Shown here in pieces: positions 39,173-49,710 of a DNA stretch of 64,000 nucleotides. The stretch is from Crenobacter intestini. GTDB lineage: Bacteria > Pseudomonadota > Gammaproteobacteria > Burkholderiales > Chromobacteriaceae. The notes under the pieces were generated by a model. It was not told where the DNA came from. It worked only from the letters and a program-made list of their open reading frames with translations, and made no database searches. A program made the position numbers and the translations under genes. The stretch covers positions 1-64,000 of the forward strand of contig NZ_STGJ01000016.1 of assembly GCF_004919095.1 (NCBI RefSeq). The letters are read 5' to 3'. Each line of letters opens with the position of its first letter. The stretch's first letter is position 1.

Positions 39173-40933
39173 ATGCAGATACCCGACTACTACAACCCCG
39201 TCGCCCGCGAGATCGCCGAGGCGCTGATTGAAGGCTTCAACAAGCACTACCGGCTGTTCCGCGCGGTCAGTCAGGGCGCCAAGGCGCTGTTCGAGGCCGG
39301 CGACTGGCAGGGCGTGCAGCAGGCGATCCGCGGCCGCATCCAGCTGTACGACGAACGCGTCGGCGAGACCGTCGAGCGCCTGCACCGCGACCTGCACGCC
39401 GAACTGCTCGACGACGAGATCTGGCAACAGGCCAAGCTCTACTACATCGGCCTGTTGACCAACCACAAGCAGCCCGAGCTCGCCGAAACCTTCTTCAACT
39501 CGGTGTTCTGCCGCATCCTGCACCGCGACTACTTCAACAACGACTTCATCTTCGTGCGTCCGGCGGTGTCGACCGAATACATCGACTCGGAACCGCCGAC
39601 CTGGCGCAGCTATTATCCGAAGTCGGTCGGCCTGCGCCGGGTGATCCGCCGCATCGTGCGCGACTTCGGCTGGACGCAGCCGTTCGCCCACCTCGCGCAC
39701 GACCTCGCCTGCGTGCTGCGCACCGCCCACGAGTACCTGGGCGGCGCGTGGCCGGCGGCCGAGGCGAGCTACCAGATCCAGGTGCTGGGTTCTGCGTTCT
39801 ACCGCAACAAGACCGCGTACATCTTCGGCAAGGTGATCAACGGCGGGCAGGCCTACCCGTTCGCGGTGCCGGTGCTGCGCGACGAGACCGGCCGGCTCTA
39901 TCTGGACACCCTGCTGCTCGAGCCGTGGCGGATCAGCATCCTGTTCTCGTTCAGCCGCGCGCACTTCCTGGTCGACATGGACGTTCCGTCCGCCTACGTG
40001 CAGTTCTTGCGCTCGATGCTGCCGTCCAAGACCAAGGCCGAGCTCTACACCATGCTCGGCCTGCAAAAGCAGGGCAAGAACATCTTTTACCGCGACTTCA
40101 TGCAGCACCTGTCGCACTCGAACGACCAGTTCGACATCGCGCCCGGCATCCGCGGCCTGGTGATGCTGGTCTTCACGCTGCCCTCCTACCCCTACGTGTT
40201 CAAGCTGATCAAGGACGTGTTCGGCAGCAGCAAGGAAGTCGACCACAGCACAGTCAAGGAAAAGTACCTGCTGGTGAAGAAGCACGACCGGGTCGGGCGC
40301 ATGGCCGACACGCTGGAATTCTCCAACGTCGCCTTCCCCAAGGCGCGCTTCACCGAACAGCTGCTGAACGAGTTGCGCACGCTGGCGCCGTCGCTGGTCG
40401 AGGAGGACGACGAGCGCGTGGTGATCCGCCACCTGTATATCGAGCGGCGCATGAAGCCGCTCAACCTCTACCTGATGAACTGCAACGCCGAGGAGAAGGA
40501 GCACGCGATACGCGAGTACGGCAACGCGATCAAGGAGCTCGCGATGGCCAACATCTTCCCGGGCGACATGCTGTTCAAGAACTTCGGTGTCACCCGTTAC
40601 AACCGCGTGATCTTCTACGACTACGACGAGATCGAGTACATGACCGACTGCAACTTCCGGCGCATCCCGCCGGCGCCAACGCCGGAAATGGAGCTCTCCG
40701 GCGAGGTGTGGTACCCGGTCAAACGCAACGACGTGTTCCCCGAGGAGTTCGCGACCTTCCTGCTGGGCGACCCGGAAGTGCGGCGGCTGTTCCTCAAGTA
40801 CCACCGCGACCTGCTCGACGTGCCGTTCTGGCAACAGCGCAAGGACATGATCGCCGAGGGCCATATCGAGGATTTCTTCCCCTACCCGACCGAGATGCGC
40901 TTTGGTAAGCGTTACGCGAAGCCCGCCGCCTGA
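39173..40933 (+). CDS. aceK: isocitrate dehydrogenase kinase/phosphatase
   Basis: A 586-aa bifunctional enzyme that phosphorylates and dephosphorylates Icd, diverting isocitrate to the glyoxylate shunt on acetate or fatty acids. The kinase-like core is recognisable from KVINGGQAYPFAVPVLRDE, MLVFTLPSYPYVFKLIKD and the DYDEIEYMTDCNFRRIP segment near 485-500, which holds the metal-binding aspartate region. The ATG at 39173 after AAGGCG begins the conserved N-terminus. In enterics aceK is in aceBAK; here it is separated from aceA by about 5.5 kb, 43 bp after rluE. Confidence 0.96.
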   Translation: MQIPDYYNPVAREIAEALIEGFNKHYRLFRAVSQGAKALFEAGDWQGVQQAIRGRIQLYDERVGETVERLHRDLHAELLDDEIWQQAKLYYIGLLTNHKQPELAETFFNSVFCRILHRDYFNNDFIFVRPAVSTEYIDSEPPTWRSYYPKSVGLRRVIRRIVRDFGWTQPFAHLAHDLACVLRTAHEYLGGAWPAAEASYQIQVLGSAFYRNKTAYIFGKVINGGQAYPFAVPVLRDETGRLYLDTLLLEPWRISILFSFSRAHFLVDMDVPSAYVQFLRSMLPSKTKAELYTMLGLQKQGKNIFYRDFMQHLSHSNDQFDIAPGIRGLVMLVFTLPSYPYVFKLIKDVFGSSKEVDHSTVKEKYLLVKKHDRVGRMADTLEFSNVAFPKARFTEQLLNELRTLAPSLVEEDDERVVIRHLYIERRMKPLNLYLMNCNAEEKEHAIREYGNAIKELAMANIFPGDMLFKNFGVTRYNRVIFYDYDEIEYMTDCNFRRIPPAPTPEMELSGEVWYPVKRNDVFPEEFATFLLGDPEVRRLFLKYHRDLLDVPFWQQRKDMIAEGHIEDFFPYPTEMRFGKRYAKPAA

Positions 40934-40949
40934 GCACCCGCTCACCCGC

Positions 40950-40979
40950 AAAAAAACGCCACCCTTGGGTGGCGTTTTT
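40950..40979. terminator. bidirectional terminator between aceK and htpG
   Basis: The ACGCCACCC/GGGTGGCGT stem is flanked by an A-run on the left and a T-run on the right, so it can end both convergent transcripts. Confidence 0.9.
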
Positions 40980-40998
40980 CATCGTTCCAAACAAATGC

Positions 40999-42897
40999 TC
41001 AGGCGGAGAGCTCGAGCATCAGGCGGTTGATACGGTGCACGAAAGCGGCCGGGTCTTCCAGCTTGCCGCCCTCGGCGAGCAGGGCCTGGTCGAACAGCAC
41101 CTGCGCAAGGTCCGCCGCGCGCGCGTCGTCGGCCTCGGCGGCCAGACGCTTGACCAGCATGTGGCTGGGGTTGATCTCGAGCACCGGCTTGGCGTGCGGC
41201 ACGTCCTGGCCGGCCTGCTTTAGCAGGCGCTCCAGATGCGCGCTCATCTCGTGCTCGCCGACCACCAGGCAGGCCGGGCTGTCGGTCAGGCGTGCGGTCG
41301 GCCGCACCTCCTTGACCGCGTCGCCCAACAGCGCCGTGATGCGTTCGGCCAGCGGGCGCGCGGCCTCCTCGGCCTCCTTCTGCGCGGCCTTGTCGGCCTC
41401 GTTCTCCAGTTCGCCCAGGTCGAGCGCACCCTTGGCGACCGACACCAGCGCCTTACCGTCGAATTCGGTCAGGCTGGCGGTCACCCACTCGTCGACGCGG
41501 TCGGTCAACAGCAGCACCTCGACGCCCTTCTTGCGGAACACCTCGAGGTGCGGGCTGCCCAGCGCGGCGGCGCGGCTGTCGGCGGTGATGTAGTAGATTT
41601 TGTCCTGGCCCGCTTGCATGCGCGACACGTAGTCGGCGAGCGAGACCTTGGGCTCGGCGCCGTCCTCGTGGGTGGAGGCGAAACGCAGCAGCTTGGCGAT
41701 GCGCGCCTTGTTGGCGAAGTCCTCGCCGACGCCTTCTTTGAGCACCTGGCCGAACGCTTGCCAGAAGGTCGCGTATTTTTCGGCGTCGTTGGCGGCCAGG
41801 TCATCCAGCAGGCCGAGCACCTTCTTTACGCAGCCGGCGCGGATCGCGTCGATGTCGCGGCTTTGCTGCAGGATCTCGCGCGACACGTTCAGCGGCAAAT
41901 CGGCCGAGTCGATCACGCCGCGCACGAAGCGCAGGTACATCGGCATCAGCTTGTTGGCGTCTTCCATGATGAACACGCGGCGCACGTACAGCTTGACGCC
42001 CTGCTTGCGCTCGCGGTCGTACAGGTCGAACGGCGCGTGCGACGGGATGTACAGGAGTTCGGTGTACTCCTGGCTGCCCTCGACGCGGGCGTGCGTCCAC
42101 GCCAGCGGGTCGCTGAAGTCATGCGCGACATGCTTGTAGAACTCGCGGTACTGCTCGTCGCTGATCTCGTTCTTGCTACGCGCCCACAGGGCGGACGCTT
42201 GGTTGACCGCCTCGTAGCCTTCGCCGGCGACTTCCTTGCCGTCCTCGTCGAAGCTCGCCGCCTTTTTCATCTCGATCGGCAGCGAGATATGGTCGGAGTA
42301 GGTGCGCACGATGCGGCGCAGCGTCCAGTCGTCGAGGAACTCGTCCATGCCCTCTTTGAGGTGCAGCACGATCTCGGTGCCGCGCGCCGCGCGATCGATG
42401 GTCTCCAGCGTGTACTCGCCGTGCCCCTCCGACTCCCAGCGCACGCCTTCGCTCTCGGGCAGGCCGGCGCGGCGGGTGCTCAGCGTCACGCGGTCGGCGA
42501 CGATGAACGCCGAGTAGAAGCCGACGCCAAACTGGCCGATCAGGTTGGCGTCCTTCTGCGCGTCGCCGGTCAGCCGCTCGAAGAAGGCCTTGGTGCCGGA
42601 CTTGGCGATGGTGCCGATATGCTCGATCACCTCGGCGCGGCTCATGCCGATGCCGTTGTCGGTGATGGTCAGCGTGCGCGCGGCCTTGTCCGCCTCGATG
42701 CGGATCGAAAGCTCCGGGTCGGACTCGAGCAGCGCCGGCTGTTCGAGCGCCTCGAAACGCAGCTTGTCGGCGGCGTCGGACGCGTTGGAGACCAGCTCGC
42801 GCAGGAAGATTTCCTTGTTCGAGTACAGCGAATGGATCATCAGCTGCAAGAGCTGCTTGACTTCGGTCTGAAAGCCCAGTGTTTCCTTATTGCTCAT
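40999..42897 (-). CDS. htpG: chaperone protein HtpG (Hsp90)
   Basis: A 632-aa bacterial Hsp90. It has the N-terminal GHKL ATPase domain with [20 protein letters not shown] (about 28), [10 protein letters not shown] and the [11 protein letters not shown] lid/phosphate loop (about 118). The middle domain carries the catalytic arginine region ([18 protein letters not shown]), and the C-terminal domain provides dimerisation. It is monocistronic, with a sigma-32 promoter upstream. Confidence 0.98.
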   Translation of the reverse strand: MSNKETLGFQTEVKQLLQLMIHSLYSNKEIFLRELVSNASDAADKLRFEALEQPALLESDPELSIRIEADKAARTLTITDNGIGMSRAEVIEHIGTIAKSGTKAFFERLTGDAQKDANLIGQFGVGFYSAFIVADRVTLSTRRAGLPESEGVRWESEGHGEYTLETIDRAARGTEIVLHLKEGMDEFLDDWTLRRIVRTYSDHISLPIEMKKAASFDEDGKEVAGEGYEAVNQASALWARSKNEISDEQYREFYKHVAHDFSDPLAWTHARVEGSQEYTELLYIPSHAPFDLYDRERKQGVKLYVRRVFIMEDANKLMPMYLRFVRGVIDSADLPLNVSREILQQSRDIDAIRAGCVKKVLGLLDDLAANDAEKYATFWQAFGQVLKEGVGEDFANKARIAKLLRFASTHEDGAEPKVSLADYVSRMQAGQDKIYYITADSRAAALGSPHLEVFRKKGVEVLLLTDRVDEWVTASLTEFDGKALVSVAKGALDLGELENEADKAAQKEAEEAARPLAERITALLGDAVKEVRPTARLTDSPACLVVGEHEMSAHLERLLKQAGQDVPHAKPVLEINPSHMLVKRLAAEADDARAADLAQVLFDQALLAEGGKLEDPAAFVHRINRLMLELSA

Positions 42898-42934
42898 CGT
42901 TCTGTTCGTCAGCGTTGGTCAAAAGATGCAAGCG

Positions 42935-42961
42935 AGATAGGGGCAGCAACAGGCATTTCAA
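42935..42961 (-). promoter_or_regulatory. sigma-32 heat-shock promoter of htpG
   Basis: On the minus strand: GTTGAA ending at 42957 (TTGAA = 42957-42961), a 13-bp spacer, CCCCTATCT (42935-42943). The spacing and -10 are almost the same as for grpE. Confidence 0.7.
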
Positions 42962-42980
42962 CCCCCTGCGGTACACAAGA

Positions 42981-43005
42981 AAAAGGGCTGCCCGAGGGCA
43001 GCCCT
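42981..43005 (-). terminator. terminator of ribF-ileS-lspA-ispH
   Basis: On the minus strand, the 10-bp stem AGGGCTGCCC/GGGCAGCCCT is followed by TTTTCTTG. Confidence 0.9.
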
Positions 43006-43026
43006 GGCCCCGGCCGGAACCAGCGC

Positions 43027-43953
43027 CTAGCGCAGCGCGGCCGGCAGCGGGAAATGCACCGACTCCTCGACGCCGGCAAGCTCGCTCACCTCGGCCGCGC
43101 CGAAACCGCGGATCGCCGCCACCACCTGCTCGACCAGCACCTCGGGCGCCGACGCGCCGGCGGTGACGCCGACCCGTGTCTTGCCCGCGAACCACGCGGG
43201 GTCGAGCAGCGACGCGTTGTCGACCATGTACGCGGCGACCCCGCGCAGCGCGGCGACTTCGCGCAGGCGGTTGGAGTTGGAGCTGTTCGGCGAGCCGACC
43301 ACCACCACCACGTCGCACTGCCCGGCGAGCACCTTCACCGCGTCCTGGCGGTTCTGCGTCGCGTAGCAGATGTCGTCCTTCTTCGGCGAGACGATGGCCG
43401 GGAAGCGCGCCTTGAGCGCGGCGATGATGTCGCGCGTCTCGTCGACCGACAGCGTGGTCTGGCTGACAAAGGCGAGCGCGTCCGGCCGCGCGACGGCAAG
43501 CGCCGCCACGTCGGCAACCGACTCGACCAGGTGCACGCCGCCGTCGACCTGCCCCATCGTCCCCTCGACCTCGGGGTGGCCCTTGTGGCCGATCATCACG
43601 ATTTCCATCCCCGCCTCGTGCATGCGGCGCACCTCGACGTGCACCTTGGTCACCAGCGGACAGGTCGCGTCGAACACGTTCAGGCCGCGCGCCTCGGCCT
43701 CGTCGCGCACCGACTGCGGCACGCCGTGCGCCGAATACACCAGCGTCGCACCGGCAGGCACGTCGCCGAGCGACTCGATGAACACCGCGCCCTTGTCGCG
43801 CAGGCCGTCGACGACGAAGCGGTTGTGCACCACTTCGTGCCGCACGTAGATCGGCGCGCCGTACTGTTCGAGCGCGCGCTCGACGATGGCGATGGCACGG
43901 TCGACGCCGGCGCAGAAGCCGCGCGGGTTCGCAAGCAGGATGGTCTTCGTCAT
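43027..43953 (-). CDS. ispH: 4-hydroxy-3-methylbut-2-enyl diphosphate reductase
   Basis: A 308-aa iron-sulfur enzyme of the MEP isoprenoid pathway that makes IPP and DMAPP from HMBPP. The three cluster cysteines are C14 (RGFCAGV), C98 (DATCPLV) and C196 ([11 protein letters not shown]). TAGASAPE near 265 is the substrate-phosphate contact region. It is last in the ribF-ileS-lspA-ispH operon, the usual arrangement in betaproteobacteria. Confidence 0.97.
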   Translation of the reverse strand: MTKTILLANPRGFCAGVDRAIAIVERALEQYGAPIYVRHEVVHNRFVVDGLRDKGAVFIESLGDVPAGATLVYSAHGVPQSVRDEAEARGLNVFDATCPLVTKVHVEVRRMHEAGMEIVMIGHKGHPEVEGTMGQVDGGVHLVESVADVAALAVARPDALAFVSQTTLSVDETRDIIAALKARFPAIVSPKKDDICYATQNRQDAVKVLAGQCDVVVVVGSPNSSNSNRLREVAALRGVAAYMVDNASLLDPAWFAGKTRVGVTAGASAPEVLVEQVVAAIRGFGAAEVSELAGVEESVHFPLPAALR

Positions 43954-44003
43954 CGGAAGGGTTTCCGTCAAGAAAGGCCGGGGGATGCCCGGCCGTGGGT
44001 TGT

Positions 44004-44507
44004 TCAGTTCGGGTGCCTGAAGCTGTCGATCACCATCAACGCGGCGCCGACACAGATGAAGGAGTCGGCGAGGTTGAAGGCGGGGTAGTACCAGCTGTCG
44101 TAGTAATGGACCTGGATGAAGTCGATCACGTGCCCGTGCAGCATGCGGTCGATCACGTTGCCCAGCGCGCCGCCGATGATGAAGGCGGCGGCGCAGTCCA
44201 TCAGTGCCGAGAAGCGGCGCTGCACGATCTGCCAGCCCAGGTAACCGGACACGCCGAAGGCGAGCAGCGTGAAGAACCACTTCTGCCAGCCGCCGGCGTC
44301 GGCGAGGAAGCTGAACGCGGCGCCCGGGTTGTACAGCAGGGTGAAGTTGAAGTAGCCCGGGATCACCGTGCGCACCTCACCGTAGCTGTACGCGCCGTTG
44401 AACCAGAGCTTGGTCAGCTGGTCGATCACGATGATCGCGGCGGCGAGCGCGAACCAGACCCAGCGCCGGTCCGCGCCGCCTTGCAGCGGGTGGGCCGCCT
44501 CAGGCAT
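44004..44507 (-). CDS. lspA: lipoprotein signal peptidase (signal peptidase II)
   Basis: A 167-aa inner-membrane aspartyl protease that cleaves lipoprotein signal peptides after diacylglycerol transfer. There are four hydrophobic helices. The catalytic aspartates lie in GNVIDRM (about 124) and FNLADSF (about 145), and the NPGAAFSF motif near 60 is present. It overlaps the end of ileS by 8 bp, indicating coupling. Confidence 0.97.
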   Translation of the reverse strand: MPEAAHPLQGGADRRWVWFALAAAIIVIDQLTKLWFNGAYSYGEVRTVIPGYFNFTLLYNPGAAFSFLADAGGWQKWFFTLLAFGVSGYLGWQIVQRRFSALMDCAAAFIIGGALGNVIDRMLHGHVIDFIQVHYYDSWYYPAFNLADSFICVGAALMVIDSFRHPN

Positions 44508-47280
44508 AACGCCTCACCTCGCCCTTGCCGTCCAGGTTGTCGACGCAGCGGCCGCAGATATCGCCGTGGCCGGCGTGCTGGCCGACGTCGGCGCTGTAGT
44601 GCCAGCAGCGGTCGCACTTCTCGTGCGCGGACGCGCCGACCGTCAGCCGCGTCTCGTCGCCGGCGGCGAGCGTCACGCGGGAGACGATGAACACGAACTT
44701 CAGGTCGTCCTCGATGCTGGCGAGCAGCGGGTACAGCGTCTCGTCGGCGACGATGGTGAGCTCGGCCTGCAGCGACGAGCCGATCTTGTCGGCACCGCGC
44801 AGCGCCTCGATGTCCTTGTTCGCCTGCGCGCGCAGCGCGCGGATCGCCTCCCACTTGGCCGAGAGCGCCTCGGCCTCTTCGGCCGGCAGCTGCGGGAACT
44901 CGTGCCAGGTGTGGAACAGCGTCGACTCCTCGTCCGAGCCGGTGAGCACCGCCCACGCCTCGTCGGCCGTGAAGCACAGCACCGGCCCCAGCAGCAGGAG
45001 CAGGCTGCGCGTGATGTGGTAGAGCGCGGTCTGCGCGCTGCGGCGGGCGCGGCTGTCGGCGCCGGTGGTGTACAGGCGGTCTTTCAGCACGTCGAGGTAG
45101 AAGGCGCCCATCTCTTCGCCGCAGTAGCCGACGATCTCCTGCATCGCCTGGTGGAAGGCGTAGCGGGTGTAGCAGTCACCGGCGACGCGCTCCTGCAGCT
45201 GGCTCGCCATCAGGATCGCGTAGCGGTCGAGCTCGAGCAGGTCGGCGAACGGCACCGCGTCGTTGATCGGGTCGAAGTCGGACAGGTTGGCGAGCAGGAA
45301 GCGCAGCGTGTTGCGCAGGCGGCGGTAGCTCTCGGTCACCCGCTTGAGGATCTCGTCGGAGATCGCCAGTTCACCCGAGTAGTCGGTCGACGCGACCCAC
45401 AGGCGCAGGATGTCGGCGCCGAGGCTGTCGTTGACCTTCTGCGGCGCGACCACGTTGCCCTTGGACTTGGACATCTTCATGCCCTTGCCGTCGACCACGA
45501 AGCCGTGCGTCAGCAGCTGCTTGTAAGGCGCGCGGCCAATGGTCGCGCAGCCGGTCAGCAGCGAGCTCTGGAACCAGCCGCGGTGCTGGTCGGAACCCTC
45601 GAGGTAGAGGTCGGCCGGCCACGCGAGCTCCGGGCGCTGCTTGAGCACCGCGAAGTGGGTCGAACCCGAGTCGAACCACACGTCCAGCGTGTCGGTCAGC
45701 TTGCGGTAGTTGTCCGCCTCGTCGCCGAGCAGTTCCTTGGGGTCGAGGCTGAACCACGCCTCGATGCCCTGCTGTTCGATGCGCAGCGCGACTTCTTCCA
45801 GCAACGGGCCCGAGCGCGGGTGCAATTCGCCCGTCTCGCGGTGCACGAAGAAGGTCATCGGCACGCCCCAGTTGCGCTGGCGCGACACGCACCAGTCAGG
45901 ACGGCCGCCGATCATCGCCTCCAGGCGTGCGCGGCCCCAGGCCGGGAAGAACTCGGTCACGTCGACCGCCTGGCGCGCACGCTTGCGCAAGGGCTCGCCG
46001 TCCTTGCCCGGCTTGTCCATGCCGATGAACCACTGCGCGGTCGCGCGGAAGATGATCGGCGTCTTGTGGCGCCAGCAGTGCGGGTAGCTGTGGGTGAGCT
46101 TGACGTGCGCGAGCAGCACGCCGTTTTCTTCCAGCTTGGCGAGCACCGCCGGGTTGGCTTCCCATACGCTCAGACCGGCGAAGAATTCGGTGTCCGACTT
46201 GTAGCGGCCGTCGTCCATCACCGGGTTGTCGATCGGCAGGTCGTACGCGCGGCCGACCTGGAAGTCTTCCAGGCCGTGCGCCGGCGCGGTGTGCACGAGG
46301 CCGGTACCGGCGTCGGTGGTGACGTGGTCGCCCAGGATGAACGGTACTTGGCGCGCGTAGAACGGGTGGCTGAGACGCAGCCCCTCCAGCGCCTCGCCGT
46401 TCGCCTCGCCGATGCACGGCGAGCCGTCGAAACCGTAGCGCGCGAGCGCCGCTTCGGCGAGTTCCTTGGCGAGCACCAGCAGGCCGCGCTGCGTGCGGTA
46501 CAGGCCGTAGGCCAGTGTCGGGCTCAGCGCGACCGCCTGGTTGGCCGGCAGCGTCCACGGCGTGGTGGTCCAGATCACCGCCAGCGCGTTGTCGGCATTG
46601 TCGACGCCGAACGCCTCGGCCAGCGCCGCCGCGTCAACGACCGGGAAGCCGACGTCGACCGCCGGCGACACCTTGTCCTCATACTCGACTTCGGCCTCGG
46701 CCAGCGCCGAGCCGCACTCGATGCACCAGTGCACCGGCTTCTCGCCCTTGAACAGGTAGCCGTTGTCGTTGATCTTGCCCAGCGTGCGGACGATGTCGGC
46801 TTCGGTCTTGAAGTCCATCGTCAGGTAGGGGTTGTCCCAGTCGCCGAGCACGCCTAGGCGGATGAAGTCCTTCTTCTGGCGGGCGATCTGCTCCTTCGCG
46901 TACTCGCGGCACAGCTCGCGGAAACGCGCGGCCGGGATGTTCTTGCCGTGCAGCTTCTCGACCATCAGTTCGATCGGCAGGCCGTGGCAATCCCAGCCCG
47001 GCACGTAGGGCGCGTCGAAGCCGGACAGCGTGCGCGAGCGCACGATGATGTCCTTGAGCACCTTGTTGACCGCGTGACCGATATGGATGTCGCCGTTCGC
47101 GTACGGCGGGCCGTCGTGCAGGATGAACTTCGGACGGCCAGCCGTCAGCTTGCGCAGCTTGTCGTAACGTTTCTCTTCCTGCCAGCGCTTGACCCAAGCG
47201 GGTTCGCGCTTGGCCAGGTCGCCCCGCATCGGGAACGGGGTGTCCAGCAGGTTGACGGTCTTGCGGTAGTCGATGCTCAT
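44500..47280 (-). CDS. ileS: isoleucyl-tRNA synthetase
   Basis: A 926-aa class I synthetase. It has the HIGH signature in [11 protein letters not shown] (about 66), a CP1 editing domain, and KMSKSKGN (about 600). A C-terminal zinc finger has cysteine pairs CDRC and CGRC at about 890-910. This is the type 1 bacterial enzyme. Its start overlaps the ribF stop as ATGA. Confidence 0.98.
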   Translation of the reverse strand: MSIDYRKTVNLLDTPFPMRGDLAKREPAWVKRWQEEKRYDKLRKLTAGRPKFILHDGPPYANGDIHIGHAVNKVLKDIIVRSRTLSGFDAPYVPGWDCHGLPIELMVEKLHGKNIPAARFRELCREYAKEQIARQKKDFIRLGVLGDWDNPYLTMDFKTEADIVRTLGKINDNGYLFKGEKPVHWCIECGSALAEAEVEYEDKVSPAVDVGFPVVDAAALAEAFGVDNADNALAVIWTTTPWTLPANQAVALSPTLAYGLYRTQRGLLVLAKELAEAALARYGFDGSPCIGEANGEALEGLRLSHPFYARQVPFILGDHVTTDAGTGLVHTAPAHGLEDFQVGRAYDLPIDNPVMDDGRYKSDTEFFAGLSVWEANPAVLAKLEENGVLLAHVKLTHSYPHCWRHKTPIIFRATAQWFIGMDKPGKDGEPLRKRARQAVDVTEFFPAWGRARLEAMIGGRPDWCVSRQRNWGVPMTFFVHRETGELHPRSGPLLEEVALRIEQQGIEAWFSLDPKELLGDEADNYRKLTDTLDVWFDSGSTHFAVLKQRPELAWPADLYLEGSDQHRGWFQSSLLTGCATIGRAPYKQLLTHGFVVDGKGMKMSKSKGNVVAPQKVNDSLGADILRLWVASTDYSGELAISDEILKRVTESYRRLRNTLRFLLANLSDFDPINDAVPFADLLELDRYAILMASQLQERVAGDCYTRYAFHQAMQEIVGYCGEEMGAFYLDVLKDRLYTTGADSRARRSAQTALYHITRSLLLLLGPVLCFTADEAWAVLTGSDEESTLFHTWHEFPQLPAEEAEALSAKWEAIRALRAQANKDIEALRGADKIGSSLQAELTIVADETLYPLLASIEDDLKFVFIVSRVTLAAGDETRLTVGASAHEKCDRCWHYSADVGQHAGHGDICGRCVDNLDGKGEVRRYA

Positions 47281-48212
47281 GCCTTCTCTCGCTGCAAACT
47301 GTTCAAATAGGTTCTGGCGCTGGCCGCGTCGCGTTCGATCTGGGCGACCAGCGCGGTGAGGTCATCATAGCGTGCTTCGTCACGCAGTTTCTTGAGGAAG
47401 CGCACGGTCAGCCGGCGCCCGTACAGGTCGCCGGAAAAGCCGAACAGGTGCGCCTCGAGCTTGTAATCGGGGGTGTCGCTGACCGTCGGGTTGCGCCCGA
47501 AACTGGCGACGCCGCCGAAACGGCCGAGCGGGGTGTCGACTTCGACGACGAACACGCCCTCCAGCGCCGGGCGGCGGTGCGGCAGGTGGATGTTGGCGGT
47601 CGGGAAGCCCAGCGTGCGCCCGAGCTTCTGCCCGTGCATCACCCGCCCGCTCAGCGTGTACGGGTGGCCCAGCAGATGGGCGGCGCCGTCCAGATCACCG
47701 GCGGCCAGGCATTCGCGTACCCGCGTGCTCGACGCGCGCTCGCCGCGCGCGAGCACCGACGGCATCGCCTCGGTGACGAACTGAGGGCAGGCCGACAGCA
47801 AGGCGAAGTCGCCGCCGCGGCGCGCGCCGAACTGGAAGTCGTCGCCGATCAGCAGGTAGCGCACCTTGAGCTCGCGCACCAGGATGTCGTCGATGAAGTC
47901 GGCCGCGCTCATCCGGGAGAACGCGTGGTTGAAGCGGAAGACGAACACCCGGTCGATGAGGCCGCTCGCGCGCAAGGCGGCGAGCTTGTCGCGCAGGGTA
48001 GACAGGCGCGCCGGCGGCTCGGTCCGGCTGAAAAATTCGCGTGGGTGCGGCTCGAAGGTCAGCACGGCCGTCGGCAGCGCACGCGCGTCGGCTTCGGCGC
48101 GCAGCCGCTCGAGCATGCTGCGGTGGCCGAGGTGGACACCGTCGAAGTTGCCGATGGTCAGCGCGCAGCCGTCCAGGCGGAATCGCCCCGGGTCGCCGAA
48201 GAAAACCTGCAT
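47277..48212 (-). CDS. ribF: bifunctional riboflavin kinase/FAD synthetase
   Basis: A 311-aa enzyme that makes FMN and then FAD. The N-terminal adenylyltransferase domain has [13 protein letters not shown] (about 18) and [13 protein letters not shown] near 160. The C-terminal flavokinase domain has [11 protein letters not shown] and the [13 protein letters not shown] segment. The ATG at 48212 is the family start; the extension to 48260 is rejected. It is the first gene of the operon with ileS. Confidence 0.97.
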   Translation of the reverse strand: MQVFFGDPGRFRLDGCALTIGNFDGVHLGHRSMLERLRAEADARALPTAVLTFEPHPREFFSRTEPPARLSTLRDKLAALRASGLIDRVFVFRFNHAFSRMSAADFIDDILVRELKVRYLLIGDDFQFGARRGGDFALLSACPQFVTEAMPSVLARGERASSTRVRECLAAGDLDGAAHLLGHPYTLSGRVMHGQKLGRTLGFPTANIHLPHRRPALEGVFVVEVDTPLGRFGGVASFGRNPTVSDTPDYKLEAHLFGFSGDLYGRRLTVRFLKKLRDEARYDDLTALVAQIERDAASARTYLNSLQREKA

Positions 48213-48293
48213 TGCCGCCCTTTTATCAGAAAGTCTTCGATTGTAGCGGCGGCACGGCACGGGCGTCCACCCGCGAGGGAGCCGCCCTTAAAC

Positions 48294-48321
48294 GGAAAAA
48301 GCCCTGCAATTGCAGGGCTTT
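48294..48321 (-). terminator. terminator of the OmpA-like gene
   Basis: A 24-bp perfect palindrome (AAAGCCCTGCAA and its complement) is followed on the minus strand by further T. Confidence 0.9.
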
Positions 48322-48344
48322 CGCGTGAAGCAGGAACGGGCAGA

Positions 48345-48989
48345 TTACTTCTGCTCGACCATCTGCTCCTTGACTGCGTTGATGGTGATGTCGACACGAC
48401 GGTCGCCAGCCACGCACTCTTTCATTTCCTTCTGGGTCTTCAGCTTCTTCGCCTTGCACTCTTGGGTCAGGCCATCGTCTGCCTTGCCCTTGCCCACGGC
48501 GGTCACTTTTTCAGCTGCCACGCCGTTGTCGACCAGGAAGGTCTTGACCGCGTCAGCACGCTCTTGCGACAGCTTCAGGTTGTACTTGTCGGAGCCGTAG
48601 AAGTCGGTGTAGCCGACCAGCTCAACCGAGCGCAGCTTGTCGCCGTTGGCCTTCAGCTTCTCGACCAGCGGGCCCAGCTCTTCCTTGGCTTCCGGCTTCA
48701 GGGTTGCCTTGGCGAAGTTGAAGAACACGTCCGCGGACAGGGAGATTTTCTCCTGAACCAGCACCAGCACCGGTGCCGGCGCAGCAGCCTTCACTGCTTC
48801 GCGGTCGCCGCACTGCACCACGCCGTCCTTCGCCTTGTCGAAGGACGAAGTGCGCCAGCACTCGTTGTAGTTGTTGCGGACGATGGACTCGGAAGCCGGA
48901 TCGTTCAGGTAGCCCGGGTAGGCCGCGAAAGCACTGGACGAAACCATCAGAGCAGCCAGCAGAGCGCTTACTTTCAGCTGTTTGATCAT
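48345..48989 (-). CDS. OmpA-family outer-membrane protein (RmpM-like)
   Basis: A 214-aa exported protein with a signal peptide (KQLKVSALLAALMVSSSAFA). A short N-terminal part (NNYNECWRTSSFDKAKDGVVQC) resembles the neisserial class 4/RmpM protein. A C-terminal OmpA peptidoglycan-binding domain follows (VELVGYTDFYGSDKYNLKLS, ending in DRRVDI). Two cysteines near 177 and 193 may form a loop disulfide. There is no beta-barrel; it probably links porins to peptidoglycan. GGGAA precedes the ATG at 48989. It is monocistronic behind a strong promoter. Confidence 0.88.
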   Translation of the reverse strand: MIKQLKVSALLAALMVSSSAFAAYPGYLNDPASESIVRNNYNECWRTSSFDKAKDGVVQCGDREAVKAAAPAPVLVLVQEKISLSADVFFNFAKATLKPEAKEELGPLVEKLKANGDKLRSVELVGYTDFYGSDKYNLKLSQERADAVKTFLVDNGVAAEKVTAVGKGKADDGLTQECKAKKLKTQKEMKECVAGDRRVDITINAVKEQMVEQK

Positions 48990-49104
48990 TGTATTCCCTT
49001 TACTTATCAAATAAGACCGTGCGTCTGTGCCTGGGGTCGCCGAGCATTCTCGTCACGGCGCACCTGCAAAATAGCGCACATCATTCAATTTGCAAACGCT
49101 AGCC

Positions 49105-49133
49105 ACTATATAAACACGTTTACATAGTGTCAA
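49105..49133 (-). promoter_or_regulatory. strong promoter of the OmpA-like gene
   Basis: On the minus strand: TTGACA (49128-49133), a 17-bp spacer, TATAGT (49105-49110). The leader is about 110 nt. The remaining AT-rich stretch to 49233 shows no other feature. Confidence 0.85.
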
Positions 49134-49233
49134 CTCGCTTACAGGCCATACACCCGCCAGCATTGCTCAAAAGCAACACTAGTCTCCAATATTATCATTT
49201 TTGCATCACATGCAACGGCAAATAAGCCGAATG

Positions 49234-49710
49234 TCAAACATGAAGACCACGTCCCTGCCGGCGCCGCCAGCTGGTCTGGCAGCCCGCGCTGAAGTCGGCC
49301 AGCGCGCCGGCGGCGTCCGCCGCGTTTAGGTCAGCGCGGATCGCGAAGCTGTCGAAGCCGACCTGGTGCAGGAAATGCAGCTGGTCGCGCTGCACGTCGC
49401 CGATCGCCCTGAGTTCACCCGCAAAAGCGCGGCGTTCGCGCAACAGACGGCCGACGCTGTAGCCGCGACCGTCGGTGAACGCCGGAAAATCGACCGCCAG
49501 CAAGGGCAGCGCCAGCACGTCGGCAGCGGCGGCCAGCGGGTCGTCGTCCGGCGCGAACCACGCTGCGGTGCGGCCATGCGGCGCACGCTCGCCGGAGACA
49601 AAGCGCGCCAGGGGCAGGATCAAATCGCCCGCCGGCAGCTCGCCCTCGCCTTCGCGCACCAGTTGCCACGCGTCCTCGGCCGGGACGCCCTCCTTGACCA
49701 GATTATGCAT
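49234..49710 (-). CDS. DUF934 protein associated with sulfite reductase
   Basis: A 158-aa protein of the DUF934 family. Conserved pieces are DGRGYSVGRLLRERR and GDVQRDQLHFLHQVGFDSF. The family is nearly always encoded next to cysI/cysH in proteobacteria, as here, where it overlaps the end of cysI by 8 bp. A role as a partner of siroheme sulfite reductase is inferred from this linkage. The biochemical function is unknown to me. Confidence 0.85.
   Translation of the reverse strand: MHNLVKEGVPAEDAWQLVREGEGELPAGDLILPLARFVSGERAPHGRTAAWFAPDDDPLAAAADVLALPLLAVDFPAFTDGRGYSVGRLLRERRAFAGELRAIGDVQRDQLHFLHQVGFDSFAIRADLNAADAAGALADFSAGCQTSWRRRQGRGLHV

Noticed and set aside
39035-40951. A 638-codon minus-strand frame opposite aceK
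   Set aside because: Shadow frame; aceK is full length and conserved.
47281-47400. A T-box or other leader controlling ileS
   Set aside because: ileS overlaps ribF by 4 bp, leaving no leader; no T-box sequence is present.
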